From NCBI GenBank assembly GCA_050516505.1, contig CP191518.1, forward strand, positions 1,550,001 to 1,614,000: a DNA stretch of 64,000 nt, read 5' to 3'. The notes beneath the pieces are model-generated. The model saw nothing but the letters and a program-made list of their open reading frames with translations. It had not been told where the DNA came from and searched no databases. Source of the stretch: Scandinavium ludwigii_A. GTDB taxonomy: Bacteria > Pseudomonadota > Gammaproteobacteria > Enterobacterales > Enterobacteriaceae. Both the position numbers and the translations under genes were made by a program. This document shows, one piece after another, positions 27,565 to 36,737 of the stretch. The stretch's first letter is position 1, and the number at the start of each line of letters is the position of its first letter.

Positions 27565-28686
27565 TTAGATTATCCGTTTGCTTATATTAATAAATGGAAT
27601 TTCAATAAAACGATATGTCAACGTCGATGTTATTAGCATTAGCAAAATAGTTAATGTCGATGCGAGCATGTATTCATTAGTACTTAATGATACGCCAGTT
27701 GATAAAATGATTTTATTGAGGGCGAACCAAAAAATACCATGCAATAAATAAATGCTATAGCTAGCATCTCCGAGTCGGATAAATGATTTTAGGCGAAGAA
27801 TACCAAAAATATCGCCACCCAAGGTAACAAAGAAAAAGAAGGCGGTAAGTAGTGGGAGATAATATACATTGTAAGGGCTTTTTGATATTCCAAATAGCAA
27901 GCCTAAGGTTATTATTATACCTAAGTCGCAATATAATTTATTTACTGATAATTTTTGTGACACCTCACGAGCCAAAAATCCTACGGCAAAAAAAGAAATA
28001 AATGCTGCATATGTCTGATTAAAGTTAGGAAGTATGTAAACGCTAAAGAAAATCACACTGGCACAGAGAGCAAAGATACCAATTTTATCTCTTATGAGGA
28101 CAACGAGGGGCAAACTGAAGTAAAAAGCCCACTCCCAGAAAAGCGACCAAGTTACTCCAGCATTAATATGGCTTGTTCCAGATAATCCAAATAAATCGGG
28201 TTTCTGTCCCGTTAAGCCTGCATCCAACCAGAAATATATCTTCTCCAGGGCGTTTGTATTATCAATGTGATTTCTCTGTATCCATAAGGCAATGATTATA
28301 CAGAGCAAAGAAGATAATAAAGATAGAGGTGCAATGCGGAAAAATCGTTTATAAAAGAAGACGCCCCATCTTCCTGACGATAGATTTGCAAAAACAAAGC
28401 CAGAAATCATAAAGAAAAAAGCTACGCCGAGTTGACCAATTTGTTGGTTTACTGGGTAGTTATTTAATGTTGAGTAAATCCAGGGTTTACCATGAAAGTT
28501 CATATAGCTAAAGCCGAAATGATGGAATGCAACAAAGATAGCTAGGAAGAAGCGAAGCCCATCGATTTGTGGAATTCTGCCTGTGATATTATTATCTATA
28601 AAAGAAAATAAATTCATTCTAAATAATACTCCGCTAAGAGCGAGTATAGATATCATCCAAATTAGAAGTGGGAGTTGTTCGGCCAT
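27565..28686 (-). CDS. Acyltransferase family 3 membrane protein (OafA/WecH-like)
   Basis: A 373-residue integral membrane protein with about 10 hydrophobic segments. IDGLRFFLAIFVAFHHFGFSY carries the conserved Arg and His-containing motif of acyltransferase-3 enzymes, and FFFMISGFVFANL is also typical. Such proteins O-acetylate surface polysaccharides or lipid A sugars from the inner membrane. It has no C-terminal SGNH domain. It is much richer in AT than the sbcB and dacD genes on each side, so it was probably acquired. It may decorate either polysaccharide in this window; that is inference. Confidence 0.88.
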   Translation of the reverse strand: MAEQLPLLIWMISILALSGVLFRMNLFSFIDNNITGRIPQIDGLRFFLAIFVAFHHFGFSYMNFHGKPWIYSTLNNYPVNQQIGQLGVAFFFMISGFVFANLSSGRWGVFFYKRFFRIAPLSLLSSLLCIIIALWIQRNHIDNTNALEKIYFWLDAGLTGQKPDLFGLSGTSHINAGVTWSLFWEWAFYFSLPLVVLIRDKIGIFALCASVIFFSVYILPNFNQTYAAFISFFAVGFLAREVSQKLSVNKLYCDLGIIITLGLLFGISKSPYNVYYLPLLTAFFFFVTLGGDIFGILRLKSFIRLGDASYSIYLLHGIFWFALNKIILSTGVSLSTNEYMLASTLTILLMLITSTLTYRFIEIPFINISKRII

Positions 28687-28944
28687 ATCAAGTGATTTTT
28701 AAAAAATTAGATTATTCAAGGTAACACATTTGACTATTATTAAATAGCCCGGATTCTTGCATAGTCTGTCTGTTACCCGTGAGCGCGTTAGCCGCTAATG
28801 GTAAACGATTTGCCCGGTCATCAGAAGCGTGGCGCGGCGATCCCTCAGCATCGCTCGCAGGAAATGTCATACTTTCTTGCAATTTAACGCTGTCAGCAAA
28901 GCGTATCTGCCGTAAAAAGAACGGGAATACGAAAAGTTGAGGAT

Positions 28945-30117
28945 ATGCTGTTGAAAGGCCGTTTTTTTATTGCTGTTTCTTTGCTCGCTTCGAGCATTTC
29001 TTGCGCAGTTGCCGCAGATGATATTTCCGCACCGGTACAACCTCCTGCGATCCAGGCCGCATCCTGGGTACTGATGGATTACACCACCGGACAGGTCCTC
29101 ACTGCGGGTAACGAACACCAGCAGCGCAACCCTGCGAGTCTCACAAAGCTCATGACCGGTTACGTGGTTGACCGCGCGATCGACAGCCATCGCATCACCG
29201 GAGATGACATGGTCACCGTGGGTCGTGATGCCTGGGCGAAGGGCAACCCTGTGTTTGACGGGTCATCCCTGATGTTCCTCAAAGCGGGCGATCGACTGAG
29301 TGTGCATGACCTGAGCCGTGGGCTGATTGTCGATTCCGGGAACGACGCCTGCGTGGCGTTGGCTGACTACGTCGCAGGTGGTCAGCCACAGTTCGTCAAA
29401 ATGATGAATGATTACGTGAGCAAACTGGGCCTGAAAGATACCCATTTCGAAACTGTGCACGGTCTTGATGCGCCAGGACAGCACAGTTCGGCCTTCGACC
29501 TGGCGGTATTATCCCGGGCGATTATTCATGGCGAGCCTGACTTCTATCATATGTATAGCGAGAAGAGCCTGACCTGGAACGGAATTACCCAGAACAACCG
29601 TAACGGCTTGCTCTGGGATAAAAATCTGAACGTCGATGGGCTGAAAACGGGCCACACGGCGACGGCCGGGTTTAACATCATCGCCTCTGCGGTCGACGGT
29701 AAGCGTCGTCTGATTGCGGTTGTTATGGGCGCTGAGAGCTCGAAAGGGCGCGAAGAACAGGCGCGTAAGTTGCTGCACTGGGGCCAGCAGAATTTCGATA
29801 CCGTTCAGATCCTGCATACCGGCAAAAAAGTCGGCACTGAGCGCATCTGGTACGGCGATAAAGAACACATCAATTTGGGTACCGATCAGGACTTCTGGCT
29901 GGCCTTACCGAAAGCCGAAGTGCCGAAAATCAAAGCCAAATACGTGATGGACAAAAAAGAGCTGGATGCGCCAATCGCCGCCCATCAGCGCGTCGGGGAA
30001 ATTGAACTCTACGACGGCGATAAGATTGTGGCCCACTGGCCGCTGGTGACGCTGGAAAGCGTGGGCAAAGGCGGCATGTTCTCGCGCCTGAGTGACTGGA
30101 TGCACCATAAATCCTGA
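28945..30117 (+). CDS. dacD: D-alanyl-D-alanine carboxypeptidase DacD (PBP6b)
   Basis: DacD trims the terminal D-Ala of peptidoglycan pentapeptides. The 390-residue protein has an N-terminal signal peptide ending near SCAVAA, then the penicillin-binding triad: SLTK (nucleophile Ser), SGN in VDSGNDAC, and KTG in LKTGHTATAG. The C-terminal PBP5-type beta domain ends in an amphipathic stretch (MFSRLSDWMHHK) that anchors class A DD-carboxypeptidases to the inner membrane. The 258 bases upstream to the acyltransferase hold no gene that I can see. Confidence 0.94.
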   Translation: MLLKGRFFIAVSLLASSISCAVAADDISAPVQPPAIQAASWVLMDYTTGQVLTAGNEHQQRNPASLTKLMTGYVVDRAIDSHRITGDDMVTVGRDAWAKGNPVFDGSSLMFLKAGDRLSVHDLSRGLIVDSGNDACVALADYVAGGQPQFVKMMNDYVSKLGLKDTHFETVHGLDAPGQHSSAFDLAVLSRAIIHGEPDFYHMYSEKSLTWNGITQNNRNGLLWDKNLNVDGLKTGHTATAGFNIIASAVDGKRRLIAVVMGAESSKGREEQARKLLHWGQQNFDTVQILHTGKKVGTERIWYGDKEHINLGTDQDFWLALPKAEVPKIKAKYVMDKKELDAPIAAHQRVGEIELYDGDKIVAHWPLVTLESVGKGGMFSRLSDWMHHKS

Positions 30118-30162
30118 TCCAACCCCCGCTTGATCCAACGCCCTCTTGATCCAACGCCCTCT
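30115..30162 (+). repeat. Three tandem 16-base repeats at the dacD terminator
   Basis: The unit TGATCCAACGCCCTCT occurs twice exactly (30131-30146 and 30147-30162), and a first copy at 30115-30130 differs at a few positions. The first copy overlaps the dacD stop codon, and the last supplies the left arm of the terminator. Confidence 0.9.
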
Positions 30163-30178
30163 TCGGAGGGCGTTTTAC
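30153..30178 (+). terminator. Terminator after dacD
   Basis: AACGCCCTC (30153-30161) and GAGGGCGTT (30166-30174) enclose a TTCG tetraloop and are followed by a short T run. Confidence 0.85.
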
Positions 30179-30235
30179 TTTCCGGATCGGTGAATCATCG
30201 CACATACTCCTTCAGGTCTGTTTGCTAAATTTTAA

Positions 30236-30251
30236 CTGTATATTTGTCCAG
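30236..30251 (+). promoter_or_regulatory. LexA-like SOS box upstream of sbmC
   Basis: CTGT-N8-CCAG with an AT-rich centre differs from the LexA consensus CTGT-N8-ACAG at one base. It lies 22 bases before the sbmC start. sbmC is a known SOS gene in E. coli. Confidence 0.7.
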
Positions 30252-30273
30252 TAAGTGTATTAACGGAGGCAAT

Positions 30274-30747
30274 ATGGATTACAGCATTACGCAGGAAAAT
30301 CGTCGCGTCATCGCCGGTTTTCATAAGGTTGGCCCCTGGGAGAAGACCATCAAGCAGGGTTTTGAGCAGTTAACCCTGTGGGTGAACGGGCACAAAATCC
30401 ACGCCAAAGAGTGGGTGGCGGTTTACTACGATAACCCCGATCAGGTGCCGGCTGAAAAGCTGCGGGCAGATACCGTGGTCACCGTGGAGGACGGCTTCAC
30501 GATACCCGCCAACAGTGAAGGGGTGATTGTCACCGAAATTTCGGCCGGAATGTACGCCAAAGCGCCTGCGCGCGTGGTCGATCATGACTTCTCCACGCCG
30601 TGGTATCAGTTCTTCAACAGTGTGCTGGAGGACAAAGACTACGCGTTAGAGGACAAACCCTGCTTCGAGCTTTATCTCAATGACGGTAACCAGGATGGTC
30701 ACTGGGATATCGAAATGTATGTACCTGTTAAAAAACGCGCTGTTTAA
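30274..30747 (+). CDS. sbmC: DNA gyrase inhibitor SbmC (GyrI)
   Basis: SbmC binds DNA gyrase and protects cells from microcin B17 and other gyrase poisons. The 157-residue protein is a GyrI-like domain without the DNA-binding part seen in AraC/GyrI regulators; DYSITQENRRVIAGFHKVGPW is its conserved start. The frame opens at 30244, but ATG 30274 with GGAGG seven bases upstream is the family start. A LexA-like box overlaps the promoter region, consistent with SOS induction. Confidence 0.93.
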   Translation: MDYSITQENRRVIAGFHKVGPWEKTIKQGFEQLTLWVNGHKIHAKEWVAVYYDNPDQVPAEKLRADTVVTVEDGFTIPANSEGVIVTEISAGMYAKAPARVVDHDFSTPWYQFFNSVLEDKDYALEDKPCFELYLNDGNQDGHWDIEMYVPVKKRAV

Positions 30748-30848
30748 GGTAAACAAGCCTGCTTTTTAAAAGGTTATTTACGCATCCGTGATGCCAGCGG
30801 CAGAAAAACAGATACAATTGTGTTTTCTGCCCTGGCCGGAGTGCGGGT

Positions 30849-31907
30849 GTGCGCGCTGATAAATCACTGAGTCCTTTTGAAATTCGTTTATACCGCAACT
30901 ACCGTATTGTTCACGGGGTGCGGATAGCTCTCGCGTTTGTGCTGACGTTCCTGTTGGTGCGCCTTTTTCATGTGCCTGAAGGTACCTGGCCGCTTATAAC
31001 GCTGGTCGTTATCATGGGGCCAATCTCTTTCTGGGGAAATGTCGTCCCACGCGCGTTTGAGCGAATCGGCGGCACGATTTTCGGTTCCATTCTCGGGCTG
31101 GTGGCGCTGAAGCTGGAGCTCATGTCATTGCCGTTGATGTTACTGTGGTGCGCGGCAGCAATGTTCCTCTGCGGCTGGCTGGCACTGGGCAATAAACCGT
31201 ATCAGGCGCTACTGATTGGCATCACGCTGGCGGTGGTTGTCGGTGCGCCGCCGGGCGATATGCACATGGCGCTGTGGCGAAGTGGGGATGTGATTATCGG
31301 TTCACTGCTGGCGATGCTGTTTACCGGGATCTGGCCGCAGCGGGCGTTTTTGCACTGGCGCATCCAGATGGCACACTACGTCACCGAATTTAACCGCCTC
31401 TATCAAACCGGCTTCTCGCCGAACTTACTCGAACGCCCGCGCCTTGAACGCCGACTGCAAAAAGTCCTGAATGACGTGGTGAAGATGCGTGGCCTGATCA
31501 CGCCCGCCAGCAAAGAGACTCACATTCAGAAATCGATTTTTGAAGGTATACAGACGGTGAACCGTAATCTGGTCTGTATGCTTGAACTGCAAATCAACGC
31601 CTGGTGGGCCTCACGCGACAGCCACTATCTGATGCTGAACGCTCACACGCTGCGGGACATGCAGCAGATGACCCAGCAGACATTGCTCACCATTGCGCAT
31701 GCGCTGTACGAAGGCAATCCGCAGCCGATTCTGGCGAACAACGAAAAACTGAACGATATTGTCGTCGAGCTGCGCCAGCTGGTGAATGACTATAAAGGCA
31801 AAGACCTGGCAGAAACGCCGATGCATGGTTATGTCTGGCTCAGCATGGAACTGGCGCGGCAGCTAGAACTACTGTCGCATTTGATTTGCCGGGCGTTGCG
31901 CAAATAA
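30849..31907 (+). CDS. yeeA: YeeA, FUSC/aromatic-acid-exporter-like inner membrane protein
   Basis: A 352-residue protein with six or so N-terminal membrane segments (about residues 25-165) and a soluble helical C-terminal half. The layout and PISFWGNVVPRAFERIGGT resemble FUSC/ArAE-type efflux components, but no substrate is known to me. Start is GTG at 30849, supported by GGAG eight bases upstream and by the conserved N-terminus MRADKSLSPFEIR. It follows sbmC by about 100 bases. Confidence 0.9.
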   Translation: MRADKSLSPFEIRLYRNYRIVHGVRIALAFVLTFLLVRLFHVPEGTWPLITLVVIMGPISFWGNVVPRAFERIGGTIFGSILGLVALKLELMSLPLMLLWCAAAMFLCGWLALGNKPYQALLIGITLAVVVGAPPGDMHMALWRSGDVIIGSLLAMLFTGIWPQRAFLHWRIQMAHYVTEFNRLYQTGFSPNLLERPRLERRLQKVLNDVVKMRGLITPASKETHIQKSIFEGIQTVNRNLVCMLELQINAWWASRDSHYLMLNAHTLRDMQQMTQQTLLTIAHALYEGNPQPILANNEKLNDIVVELRQLVNDYKGKDLAETPMHGYVWLSMELARQLELLSHLICRALRK

Positions 31908-32071
31908 CGCCCACCCGGTCACGGTTTGCCGCGTGCTTGTTTCGATTCAGCTACGTTTAGGGTTATGATTGAGACAGAGCAAAAACCATTGTCATTCGCG
32001 GCCGCTAGCAGTTATGTTTATCCGTAGCGGCTGTTTTACGAATCCGAATCTCAATTATCAGGGGTGTAAAA

Positions 32072-32407
32072 ATGGAATCAACCAAACCTTCGTTCCAGGA
32101 CGTTCTGGAGTTTGTTCGTCTGTTCCGTCGTAAAAACAAACTGCAGCGCGAAATTCAGGACGTTGAGAAAAAGGTCCGTGACAACCAGAAGCGTGTGCTG
32201 CTGCTTGATAACCTCAGTGACTACATCAAACCAGGCATGAGCGTTGAAGCTATTCAGGGCATCATCGCCAGCATGAAAACTGACTACGAAGATCGCGTAG
32301 ACGACTACATCATCAAAAACGCTGAGCTGTCTAAAGAGCGTCGCGAGATCTCTAAAAAACTGAAAGTGATGGGCGAGCTGAAATCAGCTGACAGCAAATC
32401 CGAGTAA
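32072..32407 (+). CDS. yeeX: YeeX, DUF496 family protein
   Basis: A 111-residue, highly charged helical protein of the DUF496 family (YeeX). The segment from about residue 25 to 55 (LQREIQDVEKKVRDNQKRV) looks like coiled coil. Its function is not known to me. It is well conserved in enterobacteria at this position between yeeA and ldtA. CAGGGG precedes the ATG. Confidence 0.9.
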   Translation: MESTKPSFQDVLEFVRLFRRKNKLQREIQDVEKKVRDNQKRVLLLDNLSDYIKPGMSVEAIQGIIASMKTDYEDRVDDYIIKNAELSKERREISKKLKVMGELKSADSKSE

Positions 32408-32435
32408 GTTTGCACGTCTCAGAAGTTTGAATATG

Positions 32436-32463
32436 AAAACCCCGCCGATGCGGGGTTTTTTTA
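32436..32463 (+). terminator. Terminator after yeeX
   Basis: AAAACCCCGC and GCGGGGTTTT pair around CGAT and are followed by T residues. Confidence 0.93.
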
Positions 32464-32613
32464 TGGCTGCAACATCGCTCTTCACGCGTTGTTCAGCTTG
32501 CGTTCGCGACGATAAAACGCGGAGAGTTCCTGCGCTTTAAGTCAGGAGAATTGCGCTCCCGATGCAGAGGGCTATATTTAGCCTATCAACATCATGTCGA
32601 TAATAGGGAAATT

Positions 32614-33549
32614 ATGCTTCGTATACTCACGCTTACTCTGGGGCTCGCGGTCGTTATCCACAGCGCCCAGGCGGTGACCTACCCGCTTCCTCCTGAAGGA
32701 AGTCGCCTGGTTGGCGCGCCGTTAATCGTTACCGTTCCGGAGGGGAATACCCAGCCGCTGGAATATTTTGCCGCGCAGTACGGGCAGGGGTTTAGCAACA
32801 TGCTGGAGGCCAATCCAGGTGTTGACCCGTTCCTGCCGAAAGTGGGGACGGCGTTGACGATTCCGCAGCAGCTGATCCTGCCAGACACGGTACGCGAGGG
32901 CATTGTGATCAACGTGGCAGAAATGCGGCTGTATTATTATCCGCCGGGGAGCGGCACGGTGGAGGTTTTACCGATTGGAATAGGCCAGGCCGGGCGCGAA
33001 ACGCCGCGAAACTGGGTAACGAAAGTGGAGCGTAAGCAGGAAGCCCCGGCCTGGACGCCGACCGCGAATACCCGGCGCGAGTATGCGAAAGAGGGGAAAA
33101 CATTGCCTGCATTCGTCCCGCCGGGTGAAGATAACCCGATGGGGCTGTATGCGATTTACATCGGCAAGCTGTACGCCATTCACGGCACCAACGCCAACTT
33201 TGGTATCGGCCTGCGTGTCAGCCAGGGATGTATCCGCCTGCGTAAAGACGACATTAAATATCTGTTTGATAATGTGCCGGAAGGGACGCGTGTCCAGCTT
33301 ATCGACAGGCCAGTGAAATCCACCGTCGAACCTGACGGATTGCGGTGGCTGGAGGTGCATGAGCCGTTGTCGCGCAACCGTGCGGAGTTTGAATCGGATA
33401 AGAAAGTCCCACTGCCAATGACCCCGGCATTAAACGCCGCGACGCGGGGCCCCGACGTGAATGTCAGCGTGGCAAGCGCCGCGCTAACGCGTCGCTCCGG
33501 GATGCCAGTGATGGTGAGTGCGGGAGCGGCAAATACCGGTCAGCTGTAG
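32614..33549 (+). CDS. ldtA: L,D-transpeptidase LdtA (ErfK)
   Basis: LdtA links Braun lipoprotein to peptidoglycan in the periplasm. The 311-residue protein has a signal peptide cleaved near HSAQA, a LysM-like segment (EYFAAQYGQGFSNMLEANPG), and a YkuD catalytic domain with HGTNANFGIG and SQGCIRL, in which the cysteine is the nucleophile. The frame is open from 32551; ATG 32614 gives the signal peptide. It is the last backbone gene before the first tRNA-Asn. Confidence 0.95.
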   Translation: MLRILTLTLGLAVVIHSAQAVTYPLPPEGSRLVGAPLIVTVPEGNTQPLEYFAAQYGQGFSNMLEANPGVDPFLPKVGTALTIPQQLILPDTVREGIVINVAEMRLYYYPPGSGTVEVLPIGIGQAGRETPRNWVTKVERKQEAPAWTPTANTRREYAKEGKTLPAFVPPGEDNPMGLYAIYIGKLYAIHGTNANFGIGLRVSQGCIRLRKDDIKYLFDNVPEGTRVQLIDRPVKSTVEPDGLRWLEVHEPLSRNRAEFESDKKVPLPMTPALNAATRGPDVNVSVASAALTRRSGMPVMVSAGAANTGQL

Positions 33550-33569
33550 TTCTTGGCGAGACAAAAAAG

Positions 33570-33603
33570 CAAAAAGCCCGCTCAGTTTCCTGAGCAGGCT
33601 TCT
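33570..33603. terminator. Terminator of tRNA-Asn copy 1, also facing ldtA
   Basis: AAGCCCGCTCAG and CTGAGCAGGCTT form the stem. It follows the minus-strand tRNA gene and lies 20 bases after ldtA on the other strand. The same hairpin follows the other two tRNA-Asn genes in the window. Confidence 0.85.
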
Positions 33604-33609
33604 TAAATA

Positions 33610-33685
33610 TGGCTCCTCTGACTGGACTCGAACCAGTGACATACGGATTAACAGTCCGCCGTTCTACCGACTGAACTACAGAGGA
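33610..33685 (-). tRNA. tRNA-Asn (GTT), copy 1
   Basis: A 76-base gene on the minus strand. It starts TCCTCTG and ends CAGAGGAGCCA with encoded CCA. The anticodon loop reads CTGTTAAT (anticodon GTT), and the T loop GGTTCGAGTCC. It is the same as copies at 43242 and 61274. Confidence 0.97.
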
Positions 33686-33877
33686 ATCGGTTGGAGGCTT
33701 ATCTTAGCGGCGAAAAAAATTTTGTCAAACCTCAATGCAAACCTTTCGTCTCGACTGACGGTTCCGTCAACAATCTGTTGTATTTACCCACAATTTAAAC
33801 GCAATTCAACGTTGCAGGTTTGGCTTTTCTCCCTCATCATTTAAAACGAGGTTTCAACTTTCTCTCTAAGGCACCCT

Positions 33878-35302
33878 TTGAACGTCTCTGCCGCAGTACG
33901 CCAGGCTGTCACCCGCACCACCTGGTATAAAAACCGCAAAACCTACCGTGTTCTGTTCTGGCGTGAAATCACCCCTCTTGCTGTGCCTATCTTTCTGGAA
34001 AATACCTGCGTTCTGTTGATGGGCGTGCTGAGTACATTCCTGGTGAGCTGGATCGGGGCGGATGCCATGGCCGGGGTCGGGCTGGCAGACAGCTTCAACA
34101 TGGTCATCATGGCGTTTTTTGCCGCTATCGATCTCGGCACCACAGTGGTTGTCGCCTTCAGTCTCGGCAAGCGAAACCGAAAACAGGCGAGGGCGGCCGC
34201 CCGTCAGTCGCTGGTTATCATGACGCTGTTCTCCATTATCCTCGCCGCGGTCATTCATATGTTTGGCCGGGAAATTATCGAAGTGGTGGCCGGGGCGGCA
34301 TCCCCACACGTCAAAGAGCTGGCGCTTACCTATCTCGAACTGACGGTGCTGAGCTACCCGGCGGCGGCGATTGCGCTGATCGGCAGCGGAGCGCTGCGCG
34401 GGGCAGGAAACACCAAAATTCCGCTGCTGATTAACGGCGGCATGAACATCCTGAACATTATCATCAGTAGCGTCCTGATTTACGGCGCGTTCTCCTGGCA
34501 GGGCATGGGCTTTGTCGGCGCCGGGCTGGGGCTGACGATATCGCGCTATATTGGCGCGATTGGGATTGTTGCGGTGCTGGCGGTCGGTTTTAACCCGGCG
34601 CTGCGTATTCCGCTCAAGAGTTATTTCAAACCGCTTAACTTCGCCATTATCTGGGAAGTCATGGGGATTGGTATTCCAGCGAGCATTGAATCGGTGCTGT
34701 TTAACAGCGGCAAACTGCTGACGCAGATGTTCGTCGCCGGGATGGGCACCGACGTTATCGCCGGGAACTTTATCGCCTTTTCGGTAGCGTCATTGATCAA
34801 CCTGCCGGGAAATGCGCTGGGTTCAGCGTCGACCATTATTACTGGCAAGCGACTCGGCAAAGGGCAAATTGGCCAGGCGGAAAAACAGCTTCGCCATGTG
34901 TTCTGGATGTCGACGATTGTGCTGACCGCCATTGCCTGGGGGACCGCACCGTTCGCCGGTCTGTTCGCTTCTTTCTATACCCACGAAGCGGATGTGAAAG
35001 AGGTGGTAAAAGAGCTGTTGTGGCTGAACGCCGCGTTTATGCCGATTTGGTCTGCGTCGTGGGTGTTACCGGCCGGGCTGAAAGGTGCGCGTGATGCGCG
35101 TTACGCCATGTGGGTGTCGATGTTCAGCATGTGGGGCGCCCGCGTGGTGGCCGGTTACTTCCTCGGGATTGTACTGGGCTGGGGCGTGGTCGGCGTATGG
35201 CTCGGCATGTTCCTCGACTGGGCGGTGCGCGGCGTAGCGTTCTACTGGCGGATGATCAGCGGCCGCTGGCTGTGGAAATACCCGCGCGTGAGAAACCCAT
35301 AA
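33878..35302 (+). CDS. yeeO: MATE-family efflux protein YeeO
   Basis: A 474-residue MATE transporter with about 12 membrane segments. YeeO in E. coli exports dipeptides and flavins. VLFWREITPLAVPIFLENTCVLLMG opens the first half, and IPASIESVLFNSGKLLTQMF the second. The start is TTG at 33878; the E. coli protein has a longer, poorly conserved N-terminus. As in E. coli the gene lies between tRNA-Asn genes. Confidence 0.9.
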   Translation: MNVSAAVRQAVTRTTWYKNRKTYRVLFWREITPLAVPIFLENTCVLLMGVLSTFLVSWIGADAMAGVGLADSFNMVIMAFFAAIDLGTTVVVAFSLGKRNRKQARAAARQSLVIMTLFSIILAAVIHMFGREIIEVVAGAASPHVKELALTYLELTVLSYPAAAIALIGSGALRGAGNTKIPLLINGGMNILNIIISSVLIYGAFSWQGMGFVGAGLGLTISRYIGAIGIVAVLAVGFNPALRIPLKSYFKPLNFAIIWEVMGIGIPASIESVLFNSGKLLTQMFVAGMGTDVIAGNFIAFSVASLINLPGNALGSASTIITGKRLGKGQIGQAEKQLRHVFWMSTIVLTAIAWGTAPFAGLFASFYTHEADVKEVVKELLWLNAAFMPIWSASWVLPAGLKGARDARYAMWVSMFSMWGARVVAGYFLGIVLGWGVVGVWLGMFLDWAVRGVAFYWRMISGRWLWKYPRVRNP

Positions 35303-35306
35303 AAAA

Positions 35307-35334
35307 ACGCACAGAAGGGATCTTTCTGTGCGTT
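35307..35334 (+). terminator. Terminator after yeeO
   Basis: AACGCACAGAA and TTCTGTGCGTT form a perfect 11-bp stem with an A7 run to the left. The T run to the right is short, so strength is uncertain. Confidence 0.65.
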
Positions 35335-35353
35335 GGGCGAAATATCAAAGCAG

Positions 35354-35441
35354 CGCCCGGCGGCGCAAGCTTGCCGGGCCTACGAAGGTACTAAGCTCCT
35401 GAATTTTGTAGGCCCGGTAAGCATCGCGCCACCGGGCAACA
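35354..35441. repeat. REP pair (BIME) between yeeO and puuB
   Basis: Two inverted REP-like units, GCCCGGCGGCGCAAGCTTGCCGGGCCTAC-type and GTAGGCCCGGTAAGCATCGCGCCACCGGGC-type, face each other over about 88 bases between converging genes. Confidence 0.85.
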
Positions 35442-35454
35442 TACAAGGAGAGCA

Positions 35455-36735
35455 TTACACCCCAAGGCGATCGCGAAGACTGTAATACGCCGCACCCATC
35501 GCGGTGAACGGAATGCGCAGCGTACGCCCCCCCGGGAACGGGTAGTGCGGCAGTTTGGCAAACGCATCAAAGCGTTCTGCATCGCCGCGCAGTAATTCGG
35601 AAATCAAACGTCCCGCCAGATGCGTACAAGTCACACCGTGGCCGCTGTAGCCCTGCATGTAATAAATGTTTTTATCCAGACGCCCAAACTGCGGCATGCG
35701 TGACAGCGTCAGCAGGAAATTACCGGTCCAGCTGTAGTCAATCTTCACGCCTTTCAGTTGCGGGAAGGTTTTCAGCAGATTCGGCATCACCAGACGCTCG
35801 ATATCCGCAGGGTCACGCGCACCGTACACCACGCCGCCGCCGTAGAGCAGGCGGTTGTCACCGGTCAGACGGTAATAATCGAGCAGATAATTACAGTCTT
35901 CCACGCAGTAATTGTTCGGGATAAGCGAACGTGCGACGTCTTCGCTCAGCGGCTCCGTGGTCAATACCTGGGTGCCACACGGCATGCTGCGTTTCGCCAG
36001 ATCCGGCTCGAGCTTGTCGCCCAGATAAGCGTTGCCCGCCACAATCACGTACTTCGCCGTCACCTGGCCTTTTGCAGTGCTGACCACCGCCGGGCTGCTG
36101 TGCTGGATATTCGTCACCGGCGATTGCTCATACACACGGCCCCCGTTCAGGCGAATCGCATTGGCTTCGCCGATCGCCAGATTGAGTGGATGAATATGTC
36201 CGCCGCTGTGATCGAGCAGGGCGCCGACGTAGCGATCGCTGTCCACTTCACGCTTTAGCTCGTTGGCGTCCAGCATTTCCAGTTGGGTGTTGCCGTAGCG
36301 TTCCCAGTTGGCTTTCTGCTCTTCCAGCGTTTCGAGCTGTTTGTGGTTCATCGCCACGAACAGGCCGCCCGGACGATAATCGCAGTCAATCTGATAGCGC
36401 TTGATGCGCTCGCGAATAATCTTTCCGCCTTCAAACATCATGCTGCCGAGCATTTTGGCCGAATCCGGGCCGTACGTGCGCTCGATAACGTCGATATCAC
36501 GGCTGTAAGAGTTAACCAGCTGGCCGCCATTGCGACCGCTGGCGCCGAAACCGATGCGCGCCGATTCCAGCAGCACCACGTCGTAACCCATTTCGGCAAG
36601 ATGCAGCGCGGAGGAAAGCCCGGTGTAACCGCCACCGACCACGCACACGTCACAGCTGACGGATTCGCTCAGGGTTGGAAACGGTTCATACTGATTGGCG
36701 CTCGCGGCGTAATAGCTGGTGGTATGTTCAGTCAT
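35455..36735 (-). CDS. puuB: Gamma-glutamylputrescine oxidoreductase
   Basis: PuuB oxidises gamma-glutamylputrescine to gamma-glutamyl-gamma-aminobutyraldehyde with FAD. The 426-residue length matches E. coli. CDVCVVGGGYTGLSSALHL is the FAD-binding loop, GFGASGRNGGQ a second DAO-family motif, and MQGYSGHGVT the C-terminal FAD contact. An in-frame ATG at 36741 also exists, but ATG 36735 matches the family N-terminus MTEHT. It overlaps puuC and is the last gene of puuDRCB. Confidence 0.95.
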   Translation of the reverse strand: MTEHTTSYYAASANQYEPFPTLSESVSCDVCVVGGGYTGLSSALHLAEMGYDVVLLESARIGFGASGRNGGQLVNSYSRDIDVIERTYGPDSAKMLGSMMFEGGKIIRERIKRYQIDCDYRPGGLFVAMNHKQLETLEEQKANWERYGNTQLEMLDANELKREVDSDRYVGALLDHSGGHIHPLNLAIGEANAIRLNGGRVYEQSPVTNIQHSSPAVVSTAKGQVTAKYVIVAGNAYLGDKLEPDLAKRSMPCGTQVLTTEPLSEDVARSLIPNNYCVEDCNYLLDYYRLTGDNRLLYGGGVVYGARDPADIERLVMPNLLKTFPQLKGVKIDYSWTGNFLLTLSRMPQFGRLDKNIYYMQGYSGHGVTCTHLAGRLISELLRGDAERFDAFAKLPHYPFPGGRTLRIPFTAMGAAYYSLRDRLGV

Positions 36736-36737
36736 GA

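Larger units (their letters stand above)
33563..33692. repeat. 130-bp inverted repeat, left copy
   Basis: The block made of a tRNA-Asn gene, its terminator and the flanking bases appears identical by eye to the reverse complement of 43235-43364. The two copies bracket yeeO and the puu genes. Confidence 0.9.

Noticed and set aside
33518..33844. 108-codon frame running across tRNA-Asn copy 1
   Set aside because: Its middle is the antisense translation of the tRNA gene, and the rest covers a terminator and gap; no coding signal.
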